In this document: positions 22,028-31,646 of the stretch, piece after piece
How the letters are laid out: every line of letters starts with the position of its first letter
Position numbering within the stretch: the first letter of the stretch is position 1
DNA from: Botrytis cinerea B05.10
Lineage: Eukaryota; Ascomycota; Leotiomycetes; Helotiales; Sclerotiniaceae
Assembly: GCF_000143535.2 (NCBI RefSeq)
Contig: NC_037325.1
Coordinates: forward strand, 124,001 to 188,000
DNA length: 64,000 bases
Direction of reading: 5' to 3'
Translations under genes and position numbers: made by a program
Notes under the pieces: generated by a model
Told to the model about the DNA's origin: nothing
Databases searched by the model: none
What the model saw: only the letters and a program-made list of their open reading frames with translations

Positions 22028-22585
22028 TGTTACGGGAGCTGCCTCTAGGGTCACGTGGAAGTGTCTAGAGATCTCTCGAGGTGGTTTAGACTAGACTTCA
22101 AGTAGGAATTCAATAAGGTTGTAACTGGTTGCAATTCTCGTAACTATAGTAATGAAACTAATGATTGTTCTTGAGCACGAAGCTCTACATTGTAATGAAA
22201 CCCATTCCCTTATATAGACCTTCGTTCTCGTCTGGATAGCTTGGGTAGACTGTCTATCCTGTCTATCCACGGATAGCCTGGATAGCCTGCCTATCCTGTC
22301 TATCCATCACGTGACACTTGCCCCGTGACCTACATGATACTACTGCTTATCTAACCTGTGCTTACTAGATAACCTATAACCGCTATCCCTCCTGTGCCTA
22401 CTGTAGGGTAGGTGCCAACAAAAGATAGGTACCTATCTTTTAATCATTGCTTATTGATTCGGTTACTGCTATCTTTAGTTACCCTTTAATTCAACTGTCC
22501 CTACAGTGCTGTTTTCGTAGGTTCCAACACCAAGGCCTTAGGTTTATCTTATAATCCATGTTGCGGTGCGGGTACCTCCGTAACA
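22028..22585 (-). repeat. 3' LTR (left copy)
   Basis: 558 bp, TG...CA, with 8-bp inverted ends TGTTACGG/CCGTAACA. It contains several CTATCC-type short internal repeats (consensus GTCTATCC, about 22250-22310) and appears identical to the right LTR. Confidence 0.95.
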
Positions 22586-22612
22586 CTATCCCCTTCCTAG
22601 ACTAGCGCTTGC
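22586..22612 (-). other. Polypurine tract of retrotransposon
   Basis: On the minus strand, AGGAAGGGGATAG lies directly before the 3' LTR, the expected position for priming plus-strand DNA synthesis. Confidence 0.65.
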
Positions 22613-22685
22613 CCCAAGCGTCTATATAGCGGGGTTCCCCCATATCGATTTCTCACTGATTGACTAACTGCTTCTTTCTTTCAAT

Positions 22686-23261
22686 ATGCCAGTTGAGCGT
22701 ACCAAAAAACGAACAGAACAAATATCCCTTGGTCAGCGGATTGAGAGGTTAGGAATCGAAATGGTTGCATGCTCTCGTTGTGAAAAATCCAACAAACGTT
22801 GTGTTGGAATGAAAATTGGTCCTAATGTTGGCCGCTGTGCTGAGTGCTGTAGGCAGGGCAAAACCTGCGATGTGAGAGAGCGAAATCAAATGCCTTCCGT
22901 ATCCGACTGGGAGTCCATTGATCGTCAGCGCCAGCGCCTTCGCGACGAAGAGGAAGAGGCCATGGCTAAAATTCTTCGTTTGCGCAAACAACAACGATTT
23001 CTGGATGAACGGGAAAAGAAAATGATAGCTGCTGGTCTCAGTTCTATGGATGAGCTCGATGCTCTGGAAGAAAAGGAAAAGCTGGAAAAAGAGCGTGTGG
23101 ACAAAGAAACCGCAGATGTCGCTGCGCCCGTTCCTAGTGGTTCCCCCTCCTTCGACTTCTTCGGTTCTTCGTTACCTCCGTTGTCTGATGCCGAGCTTGA
23201 GGCTTTGCTGGCAGATGTGGGTACTTCAGGTGGAATGCCTGTAGTTTCTCAGGGCAGCTGA
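22686..23261 (+). CDS. Antisense ORF in the retrotransposon with a Zn2Cys6-type cysteine cluster
   Basis: A 191-aa frame with its own ATG runs opposite to gag-pol and overlaps the last 128 bp of the gag-pol frame. After a basic N-terminus (ERTKKRTEQ), six cysteines at residues 29, 32, 39, 51, 54 and 61 follow CX2CX6CX11CX2CX6C, the full spacing of the fungal binuclear zinc cluster, starting CSRCEKSNKRC. A charged coiled-coil-like stretch (about 75-145, Glu/Lys/Arg/Gln-rich) and an acidic tail (LSDAELEALLADVG) follow, the usual layout of a DNA-binding plus activation region. It would be transcribed away from the left LTR. I recall that Botrytis LTR elements carry an extra gene called brtn; whether this is that gene I cannot verify. 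Role unknown. Confidence 0.7.
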   Translation: MPVERTKKRTEQISLGQRIERLGIEMVACSRCEKSNKRCVGMKIGPNVGRCAECCRQGKTCDVRERNQMPSVSDWESIDRQRQRLRDEEEEAMAKILRLRKQQRFLDEREKKMIAAGLSSMDELDALEEKEKLEKERVDKETADVAAPVPSGSPSFDFFGSSLPPLSDAELEALLADVGTSGGMPVVSQGS

Positions 23262-26200
23262 GATCCTTCTTGAGTTCCCATGTGTTTTCCGAATGTGGGT
23301 AGTCTAACCATTTGATCAAATACTTGATTTTGCCCCTGACATATTTACAATCTAGTATTGTTTCAACGTCGTATATGGCGTTTGGGTTGACTGGTTCGAT
23401 TTCTGTAAATGGCGCATTTGGCGCTCCTGGTGGTGCTGGTTCGAGCAAGGATATGTGGAATACTGGGTGGATATTCATTGTGTCTGGTAATTTCAATCGA
23501 TAATTAACCGTTCCTATTACCTTATCAATCTTGAATGGTCCTATTTTCCTGTGGTCGAGTTTATTGCTTGGTCTCTTGGTTTCGATGTTTCGTTGTAGCA
23601 AATAAACTTTATCCCCCTCTTTAAGCGTAGGTTCCATACTACGTTTCGTATTGTAGTACGCTGCTGTTCTGGAAGATATGAATCTTAGATCAAGAGCCAG
23701 TTGCTCTTGGAGATCTTTCAGCTGTTCGACTTGTACTATTGCTGATTCGGCATTAACTTCTTGTGGTATCGGGATTTTATACGCTTGTGGATTAAACCCA
23801 AAATTAGCTCGTGCTGGGGTGATTTTCGTGGTTTCCGTTTCCGATGTATTGTATGCGAACTGTGCCATGGGTAATAGCTCTACCCAATTGTCTTGTCGAT
23901 AATTTACATAGCATCTAAGATATGCTTCCATTGTCTGATTGGTCCTCTCTGTTTGACCATCTGTTTGTGGGTGGAAAGATGTCGATAGCTTTCTCTTGAT
24001 ACCCATAAGTGCTAATAAGGTAGTCCAGAATTTCGAGGTAAAGAGCTTGTCTCGATCCGAGATTATCTCATCTGGTACTCCGTGTATGCTTACTATGACC
24101 CTTAGGAACACATATGCTAGTTGCTCAGCATCCCATGTTTCCTTGAATGGTATCATATATGCAAATTTCGTTAGCCTGTCTACTATATTGAGTATCGCGT
24201 CGTACTCAATTCCTGTAGTAGGATCCTTTGAGAGTGGTAGTTTGACCACAAAGTCCCATGTGATGGACTTCCATGGCTGAGAAGGCATGTCTGGGGTCTG
24301 GAGCTGACCATACGGCGCATGTCGTGATGACTTGTTTCGTATGCAGGTGTCACAATTTCCAACAACTTCTTCAACTATCGTTCTCATTCGTGGGAAGTAA
24401 CTGATTTCCCGGATTCTTGCAAATGTTCTTGCAATCCCTTGATGTCCGTGTGCCGGCAACCCATGTTGTTCCGTCACAAATTCCTTGGTCATTTGACTCG
24501 GAATGTATACTTTTCCATGAAAGTATATGGTATCATCTTCTATAGTGAATCCTGGTTCTATTGTCTTGCGTATGCGTGTGGCAGTAGCATCCTTGTTGTA
24601 GTGTGATTGGATCTGTTTCCTGAGGTGGTTGTCTTCCAACAGGTGTGTTGCTGCAAGCTGTGGTGCATTGTAGACCAGTGATTCGCCGTCTTTCTTGAAT
24701 ATAGCGTATGACTCGTACGTTTTGTTTTCTTGATATTCTGGTTTTCGGCTAAGAGCGTCGGCTCTAGCGTTTTCTGATCCTTTGACATATGAAATTCTGA
24801 AATTGTAGTTGGCCATGGTCTCCGACCATCTGACCTGTCGTCTGTTTAACTGCTTCGTTGTGGTGAAGTAAACCAAGTTCTTATGATCTGTATACACCTG
24901 TACTGTGTATTTCGATCCTTCCAAATATACTCGCCATTCTCTAAATGCATCGACTATTGCCAGTAATTCTTTGTCATATATCTCGTAATTTAACTCAGCT
25001 GGTGATAGTTTTCGGGAGTAGAATGCGATTGGCTGGTATTTTCCATTCTGGCCCGGTTGGCTCAGAACTGCTCCTATAGCGAAATCTGAGGAATCCGTTT
25101 CCACTATGATTTCTTTCTCTGGGTCAAAAGTCAACAGTATTGGTTCTTCTGCCACTGCTTGTTTGAGTGTATCGAATGACTCCTGTGCTTTGGCAGTCCA
25201 TTCGAAGCTTCCTTGATCTTTTCTGGTTAACGTGGTCAAGGGTGTAGTAATCCCTGAATAACCCTTGATAAATCTTCTATAGAAGTTGACAAATCCTAGA
25301 AAGGATTGTACTTCCTTGATTGTGGTCGGCTGCTTCCATTCGAGCACTGCCTTAACCTTGTCTTTGCTCATCTTGAGCCCTTGGCTTGATACGGTGAATC
25401 CCAAGAATTCTGTTTCTGTGACATGGAATTCGCATTTGCTTGGTTTGCACAGCAAGTCTGCTTTGGATAGACTTTCGAGGATGTTGCTAACGTCCTTAAT
25501 GTGTTGAACCTTGTTGTTTGAATATACTAGGATGTCGTCCAAGTAGCATATACAGCAAGTATCCAAATATTGTGACAACACATTGTTCATAAGCCTCATG
25601 AAAGTAGCTGGTGCGTTGGTTAGCCCGAATGGCATAACTTGGTACTCGTATAGCCCGTATCTTGTTTTGAAAGCGGTTTTCCATTCTTCGCCTTCCTTCA
25701 TTCTGATCAAGTGGTAACCATTACGTAGGTCCATCTTGGTGAATATCGTAGCTCCGCCTAATCGATCTCTTAATTCCGTAGCTAATGGAAGTGGATATCG
25801 ATCCTTCTTAGTGAGTGCGTTAAGCTTTCTATAGTCTACAACTAGTCTATCGGGTCCATCCTTCTTGGGTACCCACATAGTTGGACTGGCCACTTGGGAC
25901 GCGGATTCCCTGATCCATCCCTTGGCTAAATTGTCGTCGATGTATTCTCTGAGCCTTTTTAACTCATCGGCTGACATTGAATAAATTGGGGTGTGCACAG
26001 GCATCTTGCCTTCCTCCAATATTATCTCATGATCCCATGGCTTGTGTTCCGGTAAAGCCTCATGGATCCCTGGTTCTTTGAAAACATGTTCATATTTCTT
26101 GTACTGTTCTGGTATCGTAGGCCTTTCTTTTGCCTCGATTGCGATTTCGTGCCGTGTCGTTGGCTTCTGCATTTGTAGAGGAGGTGTACTGGCCTTCGCT

Positions 26201-27990
26201 CTTAATGGAGGACCCTGGACTGGGTGTCCTACGTCGCCGGTGTTGTTCGCGTTCAACTCCCCTTGGCGCGTGTTACGTCTCGCGGACGCCTCTAGCGTGT
26301 CCCTGTGACCGCTTTTGCACTGATCAAATGTCACAATTCCTTGTGCCCAATCTATTTTCGGATTATGTGCCTTCAACCATGGCATTCCTAAGATGATCTG
26401 TTGTTGGCCCAATGGCACAACGTCAAGCTGTATAACCTCTGTATGTTGGGTTATGCCCATTCGTACTGGGATTGTCTCCTGCGAAATCTTTCCGTCAGAC
26501 CCTGCTAGCTGTCCGTCAACTAACTGCAATCGGTAGGGATGTTGTTTCGTTTGAAGTGGTATTTCCAAGTACTTTGCAGCTTCTGGTGCAATAAAATTTC
26601 CTGTAGCCCCTGAATCTATCATGGCTGATTGTATGTGTCCATTTATCTGGACCTTGCAGTACACTTGTCCTGCCTGTCCCGTAGCATTCAACTGCTGGGT
26701 AACTTTGCGAACTTCTTGCGAAGTTATATTGGGAGTTAAATCCTCGCATGTTACATTATTCTGATGGTTCTTCGTCTTCCTTTTCTTGGGGAACCATCCG
26801 GTTGCTTCTTTATCTGATCGATGGATTCCGCAGAATTCATCATAGCAAGCTGTCCAGCTCATCGTGGCGTGGTCCGCTTCTGCCTCGTCCTGGTGACTTT
26901 CTTCTGTCACAGAGGGTGTTGGGGTTCTGTAATACTCTTGTTCCCATAAGTCTATTGCATTCATGCCCTCTTTATTTCGTGGTAATTCCTTTAGTAATTG
27001 CTGAAATTCCTCAACGGTGAAAGTCTCAGTATTTTCGGTTTTAGTTGAGTTTTCTGAGATGGCAAAGGTGGCGTTAAGTTGGCCCTTGCCGAACTTAGGT
27101 TTGAAGTTGCCCCTTTTTCCTCCTGTCTTCTTGCTTCGGCAGTCTACTGCTCGGTGCCCTGCTTTTCCACATTCAAAGCATAAGTTGTTTTCTCGTCTTC
27201 GTCTCTTTTCTGAGTCATCGTTCCCGTTTGTGTAGTGCGTGGCGTCTAGTTCCATGGGGTCTCCGTATCTCTGTGGATTGTAACGTGGTCTACCCTCATT
27301 CTTGCGGTAACGCCCTTGCTTTTGGTTTCCTTGGGGTTTGTATGATCTTTGGCTTTGTCGATATCTATAGAGACGATCATCTGATTCGATGGAGTCCTGA
27401 ATTAGATCGTTCAGATCTGTACTCTCGGCAGATCTTTCTAACTCTAGTCTGACTTCTGGTTTGAGTCCCTTACGGTAGTGACTCATGATAGCGATTTCGT
27501 CCCACTTGGTTGTTCCAGCATATCTTCGAAATTCCGTAGCATATTTCAATGCTGATCCTGTCTGCTTGAGGTTGAAGATCTTATCTTCCGCTACCTCTAA
27601 CTCGTTGGAATTTCCGAAGATTCTACGAATCTCTGTCTTAAATCCTTCAAAACTATTGAAGATTGTTCGGGTGGGTTGCATGCGATCCTTATCGTCATGC
27701 TCGAAATAGTCGCGCAAATATGGTTGAATCCATTTGGTTGCTTCACCTCGGAGGTATGATGCAGCCCATATGCTCTTGGATTCCTTGGTAGTGAACTTGT
27801 CTTCATTGAATCGGAAGTAGATCTCAAGTTGTAAGAGGAAAGTATCGAGCTCTTGTCGACTACCTTGGTACTTGTCTGGTAAGGCGATCTTAAGTGTTTC
27901 GTTGATAGTGATCTCCTTTGGGGCATCGGTCATCTCGATGTCGTTGGTATCTCCGGTAGACTGACCTGTGGCGGTGGCTCTGGATGCCAT
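23134..27990 (-). CDS. Gag-Pol polyprotein of Ty3/gypsy chromovirus
   Basis: One uninterrupted frame of 1618 codons. In order: Gag (about 30-260, with YLRGEATKWIQPYL); CCHC zinc knuckle CFECGKAGHRAVDC (about 270-284); aspartic protease with DSGATGNFI (about 460); reverse transcriptase with CICYLDDILVYS (about 818); RNase H (TDSSDFAIGAVL, about 965); integrase with an HHCC zinc finger (HGHQG to CDTCIRNKSS, up to about 1217) and catalytic triad in TWDFVV, ISDRDKLF and GQTERTNQ (about 1245, 1310, 1346); C-terminal chromodomain (YDVETILDCKY, YLIKWLDYPHSENTWE, about 1535-1590). Gag and Pol are fused without frameshift, as in the Tf1/sushi group. All catalytic motifs are present, so the element is potentially autonomous. 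The chromodomain probably directs integration to heterochromatin, consistent with the AT-rich surroundings. Confidence 0.97.
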   Translation of the reverse strand: MASRATATGQSTGDTNDIEMTDAPKEITINETLKIALPDKYQGSRQELDTFLLQLEIYFRFNEDKFTTKESKSIWAASYLRGEATKWIQPYLRDYFEHDDKDRMQPTRTIFNSFEGFKTEIRRIFGNSNELEVAEDKIFNLKQTGSALKYATEFRRYAGTTKWDEIAIMSHYRKGLKPEVRLELERSAESTDLNDLIQDSIESDDRLYRYRQSQRSYKPQGNQKQGRYRKNEGRPRYNPQRYGDPMELDATHYTNGNDDSEKRRRRENNLCFECGKAGHRAVDCRSKKTGGKRGNFKPKFGKGQLNATFAISENSTKTENTETFTVEEFQQLLKELPRNKEGMNAIDLWEQEYYRTPTPSVTEESHQDEAEADHATMSWTACYDEFCGIHRSDKEATGWFPKKRKTKNHQNNVTCEDLTPNITSQEVRKVTQQLNATGQAGQVYCKVQINGHIQSAMIDSGATGNFIAPEAAKYLEIPLQTKQHPYRLQLVDGQLAGSDGKISQETIPVRMGITQHTEVIQLDVVPLGQQQIILGMPWLKAHNPKIDWAQGIVTFDQCKSGHRDTLEASARRNTRQGELNANNTGDVGHPVQGPPLRAKASTPPLQMQKPTTRHEIAIEAKERPTIPEQYKKYEHVFKEPGIHEALPEHKPWDHEIILEEGKMPVHTPIYSMSADELKRLREYIDDNLAKGWIRESASQVASPTMWVPKKDGPDRLVVDYRKLNALTKKDRYPLPLATELRDRLGGATIFTKMDLRNGYHLIRMKEGEEWKTAFKTRYGLYEYQVMPFGLTNAPATFMRLMNNVLSQYLDTCCICYLDDILVYSNNKVQHIKDVSNILESLSKADLLCKPSKCEFHVTETEFLGFTVSSQGLKMSKDKVKAVLEWKQPTTIKEVQSFLGFVNFYRRFIKGYSGITTPLTTLTRKDQGSFEWTAKAQESFDTLKQAVAEEPILLTFDPEKEIIVETDSSDFAIGAVLSQPGQNGKYQPIAFYSRKLSPAELNYEIYDKELLAIVDAFREWRVYLEGSKYTVQVYTDHKNLVYFTTTKQLNRRQVRWSETMANYNFRISYVKGSENARADALSRKPEYQENKTYESYAIFKKDGESLVYNAPQLAATHLLEDNHLRKQIQSHYNKDATATRIRKTIEPGFTIEDDTIYFHGKVYIPSQMTKEFVTEQHGLPAHGHQGIARTFARIREISYFPRMRTIVEEVVGNCDTCIRNKSSRHAPYGQLQTPDMPSQPWKSITWDFVVKLPLSKDPTTGIEYDAILNIVDRLTKFAYMIPFKETWDAEQLAYVFLRVIVSIHGVPDEIISDRDKLFTSKFWTTLLALMGIKRKLSTSFHPQTDGQTERTNQTMEAYLRCYVNYRQDNWVELLPMAQFAYNTSETETTKITPARANFGFNPQAYKIPIPQEVNAESAIVQVEQLKDLQEQLALDLRFISSRTAAYYNTKRSMEPTLKEGDKVYLLQRNIETKRPSNKLDHRKIGPFKIDKVIGTVNYRLKLPDTMNIHPVFHISLLEPAPPGAPNAPFTEIEPVNPNAIYDVETILDCKYVRGKIKYLIKWLDYPHSENTWELKKDLSCPEKLQAFHLKYPHLPAKPQARHQTTEVTKNRRSRRRGNH

Positions 27991-28016
27991 ATTAGCGGTT
28001 GGTTATCGAATCGGTA

Positions 28017-28041
28017 CTTGAAGCAGAAATGGTGCTCAAAG
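28017..28041 (-). other. Putative primer-binding site, self-priming type
   Basis: Directly inside the 5' LTR the minus strand reads CTTTGAGCACCATTTC. It does not begin with TGG as tRNA-primed sites do. Instead its CTTTGAGCAC can pair with GTGCTCAAGA inside the LTR (plus 28182-28191 as the complement), about 30-40 nt downstream of a TATATAAG box, i.e. near the expected RNA 5' end. That is the Tf1-style self-priming arrangement. Confidence 0.5.
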
Positions 28042-28599
28042 TGTTACGGGAGCTGCCTCTAGGGTCACGTGGAAGTGTCTAGAGATCTCTCGAGGTGGTT
28101 TAGACTAGACTTCAAGTAGGAATTCAATAAGGTTGTAACTGGTTGCAATTCTCGTAACTATAGTAATGAAACTAATGATTGTTCTTGAGCACGAAGCTCT
28201 ACATTGTAATGAAACCCATTCCCTTATATAGACCTTCGTTCTCGTCTGGATAGCTTGGGTAGACTGTCTATCCTGTCTATCCACGGATAGCCTGGATAGC
28301 CTGCCTATCCTGTCTATCCATCACGTGACACTTGCCCCGTGACCTACATGATACTACTGCTTATCTAACCTGTGCTTACTAGATAACCTATAACCGCTAT
28401 CCCTCCTGTGCCTACTGTAGGGTAGGTGCCAACAAAAGATAGGTACCTATCTTTTAATCATTGCTTATTGATTCGGTTACTGCTATCTTTAGTTACCCTT
28501 TAATTCAACTGTCCCTACAGTGCTGTTTTCGTAGGTTCCAACACCAAGGCCTTAGGTTTATCTTATAATCCATGTTGCGGTGCGGGTACCTCCGTAACA
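28042..28599 (-). repeat. 5' LTR (right copy)
   Basis: 558 bp, the same ends as the left LTR and no difference found on reading both through. A TATATAAG sequence on the minus strand (about 28222-28231) is a plausible promoter for gag-pol RNA. Confidence 0.95.
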
Positions 28600-28604
28600 T
28601 TGTA

Positions 28605-30674
28605 TTATATATTTCATTTATTAATAAATATTGTATAGGGTTGAAGAAAAGAATAAGTTAGAAATAGTGGTAATATTTAGAAAGCTTTTTTTTTTAATCT
28701 TTTTATATCTTTTCAATTTGTATATTATGTATAATAATATATATGATAATCTGTTTAATAATTCTAATAAAAGAATATTTAGGGTTAATGGTTTTAATAA
28801 GCTTAATTCAATATTTCAAAATTTGATATTATAATTTATTTGAATTAATTAAAAAGTATTATGAAAGTAAATATAAATAGATATATATATAATTAGTTTA
28901 TATTTCGAATTAATTGAGTTAATATTAATAAATATAATTTCATTTCGAATTCGAATTGATTAATTTTATTACTTTATTTATTGAATTTAATATATTTATT
29001 TTAATTTTATAATTATATAAAGTTTTCATTATATAAGTTTTTATTTTAGAATAGTTTAGTTTTTGTATTAAATCTTATATATAATGAATTTTATATAAAA
29101 GGTGAATCACTTATTAATTATTAATTTAAATTTTATTAAAAAGAAAGGAAAAACTTATTTCTATTTTTTTAATATTTAAGTTTTGAAAAGCTAAATAAAA
29201 AGTTTTTTGTTTTATTAATGAATTATTATTTAAAATATATTGGAATTTTTAAAGGGTTTTATTCCGAATATACTATTATTTGATTATTAATAGAAATTCA
29301 GTAATCAATTTTTTAAATTTATTAAATAATAATATATAAATTATAAGAAATTATATACTTATAAAATTGTATATTATTAAAATGAATAATTTCTAATTTA
29401 ATTGATTAATCTTATATATTGAATTAATTAGAATTAAATATTTGAAATATTCAATATTATTTAAATAAATAGAATCGGTAAAAACAAGGTTTAATTCATA
29501 ATTATTATTTATATTAATTATAATAATATATTATTGAATTTATTTGATTTGATTAATAGTTATTAAAATGTTATATATTTATAATATAATATTATTTTTA
29601 ATAATTAAATCAATAAATAAAATATTTGGATTCTTCTCTTTTTAAAATAATCTATAATTAATAATATCTTGGTATATAAAAAAGATTCTATTTATAAAAT
29701 GAAGAATTAAATCAAAACTTACAAATTCAATCCTTTTATTCCTAATAACCCGAAGAATCTATATCGATCGATATCCTTTTATAATATTAACTTTTATTAA
29801 TCTAATTAAATAAAAGTAATATTTATTAATATTATATATATAATTAATCGATTTCCTTATAAAATGAAATTCAAAATAATTAATATATTCTAAAATCTTA
29901 AAAACTATATTGTATATAAATTCAAATCTTTTTCAATACTTAATTATAAAATTAAAGCTTTAATTTATCAATTTTGTATAATATTGTGAGAGTGAAAACA
30001 CGTGACTTCAGGGTCACGTGCTGCCAACGTTTAGTATTTATAGCTTCTCTTCTGTAGACCTAAAAATATCATCGAATTTTCCACCTTCAAAAGTTGTCTC
30101 CTGAAGAACTGAGTGCCCAACTCTTACCGTCTCCCTCGCCTCGCTGCCGCGATGTAGCGATTCACCCCATTTTACTACGTGTAGCCACTTGCTCTATGCT
30201 TGGTATATGCGAAGGCTTTCTTGTGTGACCATTACCACCTTCTACTCTTTTACAATATTTGAATCAATAGATTATATAATATAATATTATATTATTATAT
30301 ATTTTTTATTATATTCAATTTAAATAAATATTATTAATTATTAATTAAAGGAAATCATATTCAAAATAATTAAATCAAAAAGGAAAATAATTTAAATCAA
30401 AAAGATATTTTCTTTGAATTGAAATATTATATAATAGAAAAGATAAGTGATTCATTTTAATTTAAAGAAAAAGAAAATATTGATTTCGAAGCTTTATAAA
30501 GAAAAGTAAAGCTTTAAATAAGCCTTATAAAACCCCTATAGAATAAATGTATATACATAAAAACGAAGATTATGAGTTATCAAATTGAACTACCTAATAA
30601 GGTTAAGCTCCCATTAATGTGTTGCCATTTCAATCGCTCCCCAATATATGACCCATCGTCGCCTCCCAAACCGC
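28605..30674. other. AT-rich, RIP-like block with a GC-richer island
   Basis: Almost pure A/T from 28605 to 29984 and from 30254 to about 30570, dominated by TAATTA/TATATA strings with very few C or G. It continues the block at 21540-22027, into which the retrotransposon inserted. Frames here are Ile/Asn/Phe-rich noise. The island at 29985-30253 is listed separately. From 30570 sequence becomes normal and leads into the 3' end of UstYa-like gene 2. Confidence 0.75.
29985..30253. mobile_element. GC-richer insert, possible solo LTR or small element
   Basis: 269 bp of normal composition inside AT-only DNA, starting TGTGAGAGTG and ending CTACTCTTTTAC(A), with loosely inverted ends and AATAT on both sides (29980-29984 and 30254-30258). 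It contains two CACGTG boxes near the start. The TG...CA-like ends and flanking duplication suggest a solo LTR; in AT-rich DNA the duplication could be chance. Confidence 0.35.
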
Positions 30675-31646
30675 TTACGCAATCCCCGAACTATTTACCG
30701 GACTCCTATGCTCTCCCATCCACTTCAAAACTTGTTCCCAATCTCTACACTTATGAGTGATACCCCACCCATCAACTGTAAACGGAGGGTTTCCATCCGG
30801 CATCTCCATTGCCCATTCGATAGTCATGTCTGCAGAACACATCATTGCTTGTCGTAAATAATCGAAACAGTGGGATGTATGTTCTTTTTCCGATTCTTGG
30901 GCCGCTGAGTCTGAGAGATTTTCGTCACCGTGGATGTGCGGACGAACTCCCATAAGCACCGAGTTGTATGATTCGCGGATCATGCCCTGAGGGTGTTAGC
31001 TGGTGGCTTGGGTGAATTAGAGAGCGAAGAGAAAGAGATATTACCAGACAATGGAGTTGGTGGAATACAGAAACCGAATATCGATCTGGTCCATTTGCTG
31101 ATGGTAATCCTGGTCGAAGCCCATATTTTTCAGAGTTTTCGACAAGAATGAAACCTCGTCCAGCTGGTGATGTTTAATCAGCTATTGTTGGAGATACATC
31201 GACCGGAAAGCTTCTGAGAGTACACTTTACCTGGCATTAAATTATCCCATGCTGAATCTGTTTCTGGACTGGAAGCAGCTGCATATCTTTCGTCTTCTTC
31301 AAACATGACTGGGAGTGATGGAACTGCTCATTATGAGTACGTGATATCTAAAGCCACCGTAATCTTTGCAAGAGAAAACAGTTGTCCCCAACGTACAATC
31401 TGGAGGAAATGTATGTGGTACACTCCAATTAGAAATGTATGAAAATGTGGCATAGATAACCAGAATTATAGATAATCCGCTCAGAAGCCCCACAATTACT
31501 CCATATACAAACTTTCGTCGTAAAGCAGCCGCATCGCCATCTCGTAGGTATGGTTCTTCGACATTCTCTATCTTCGGATTCAAAAGTGAATGGTATGGCA
31601 AAGAAGTTCTGCTATTGCTAGACTCGTATGAGTGAACTTCAGGCAT
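30675..31646 (-). CDS. UstYa-family (DUF3328) oxidase-like protein 2, 4 exons
   Basis: Exons 31397-31646, 31231-31323, 31045-31163 and 30675-30986 join in frame to about 257 aa. After about 55 hydrophilic residues comes one membrane helix (YGVIVGLLSGLSIILVIYAT). The luminal domain follows: MFEEDERYAAASSPETDSAW (family F..D.RY..PS.E.D.AW), AGRGFILVENSEKYGLRPG, SVFHQLHCLGMIRESY with the first HxxHC, HTSHCFDYLRQAMMCSADMT with the second, TIEWA, then GWGITHKCRDWEQV near the C-terminus. This is a textbook complete UstYa protein; two His/Cys motifs are thought to bind the metal for peptide cyclisation. It lies on the same strand as the precursor and UstYa-like gene 1, separated from them by AT-rich DNA and the retrotransposon. 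Confidence 0.93.

Larger units (their letters stand above)
22023..28604 (-). mobile_element. Full-length Ty3/gypsy chromovirus LTR retrotransposon with TTGTA target duplication
   Basis: The element spans 22028-28599 (6572 bp), bounded by 558-bp direct LTRs beginning TGTTACGG and ending CCGTAACA. The 5-bp duplication TTGTA lies at 22023-22027 and 28600-28604. The coding strand is minus, so the right LTR is the 5' LTR. One long gag-pol frame is intact. By eye the two LTRs are identical base for base, implying a recent insertion that has escaped RIP. A purine tract (AGGAAGGGGATAG on the minus strand) abuts the 3' LTR. Protein domains and the C-terminal chromodomain place it with fungal chromoviruses; it recalls the Boty-type elements of Botrytis, an identification from memory that needs a search. 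Confidence 0.95.

Noticed and set aside
28631..28834. ORF right of the retrotransposon
   Set aside because: Same A/T-driven composition; no homology features.
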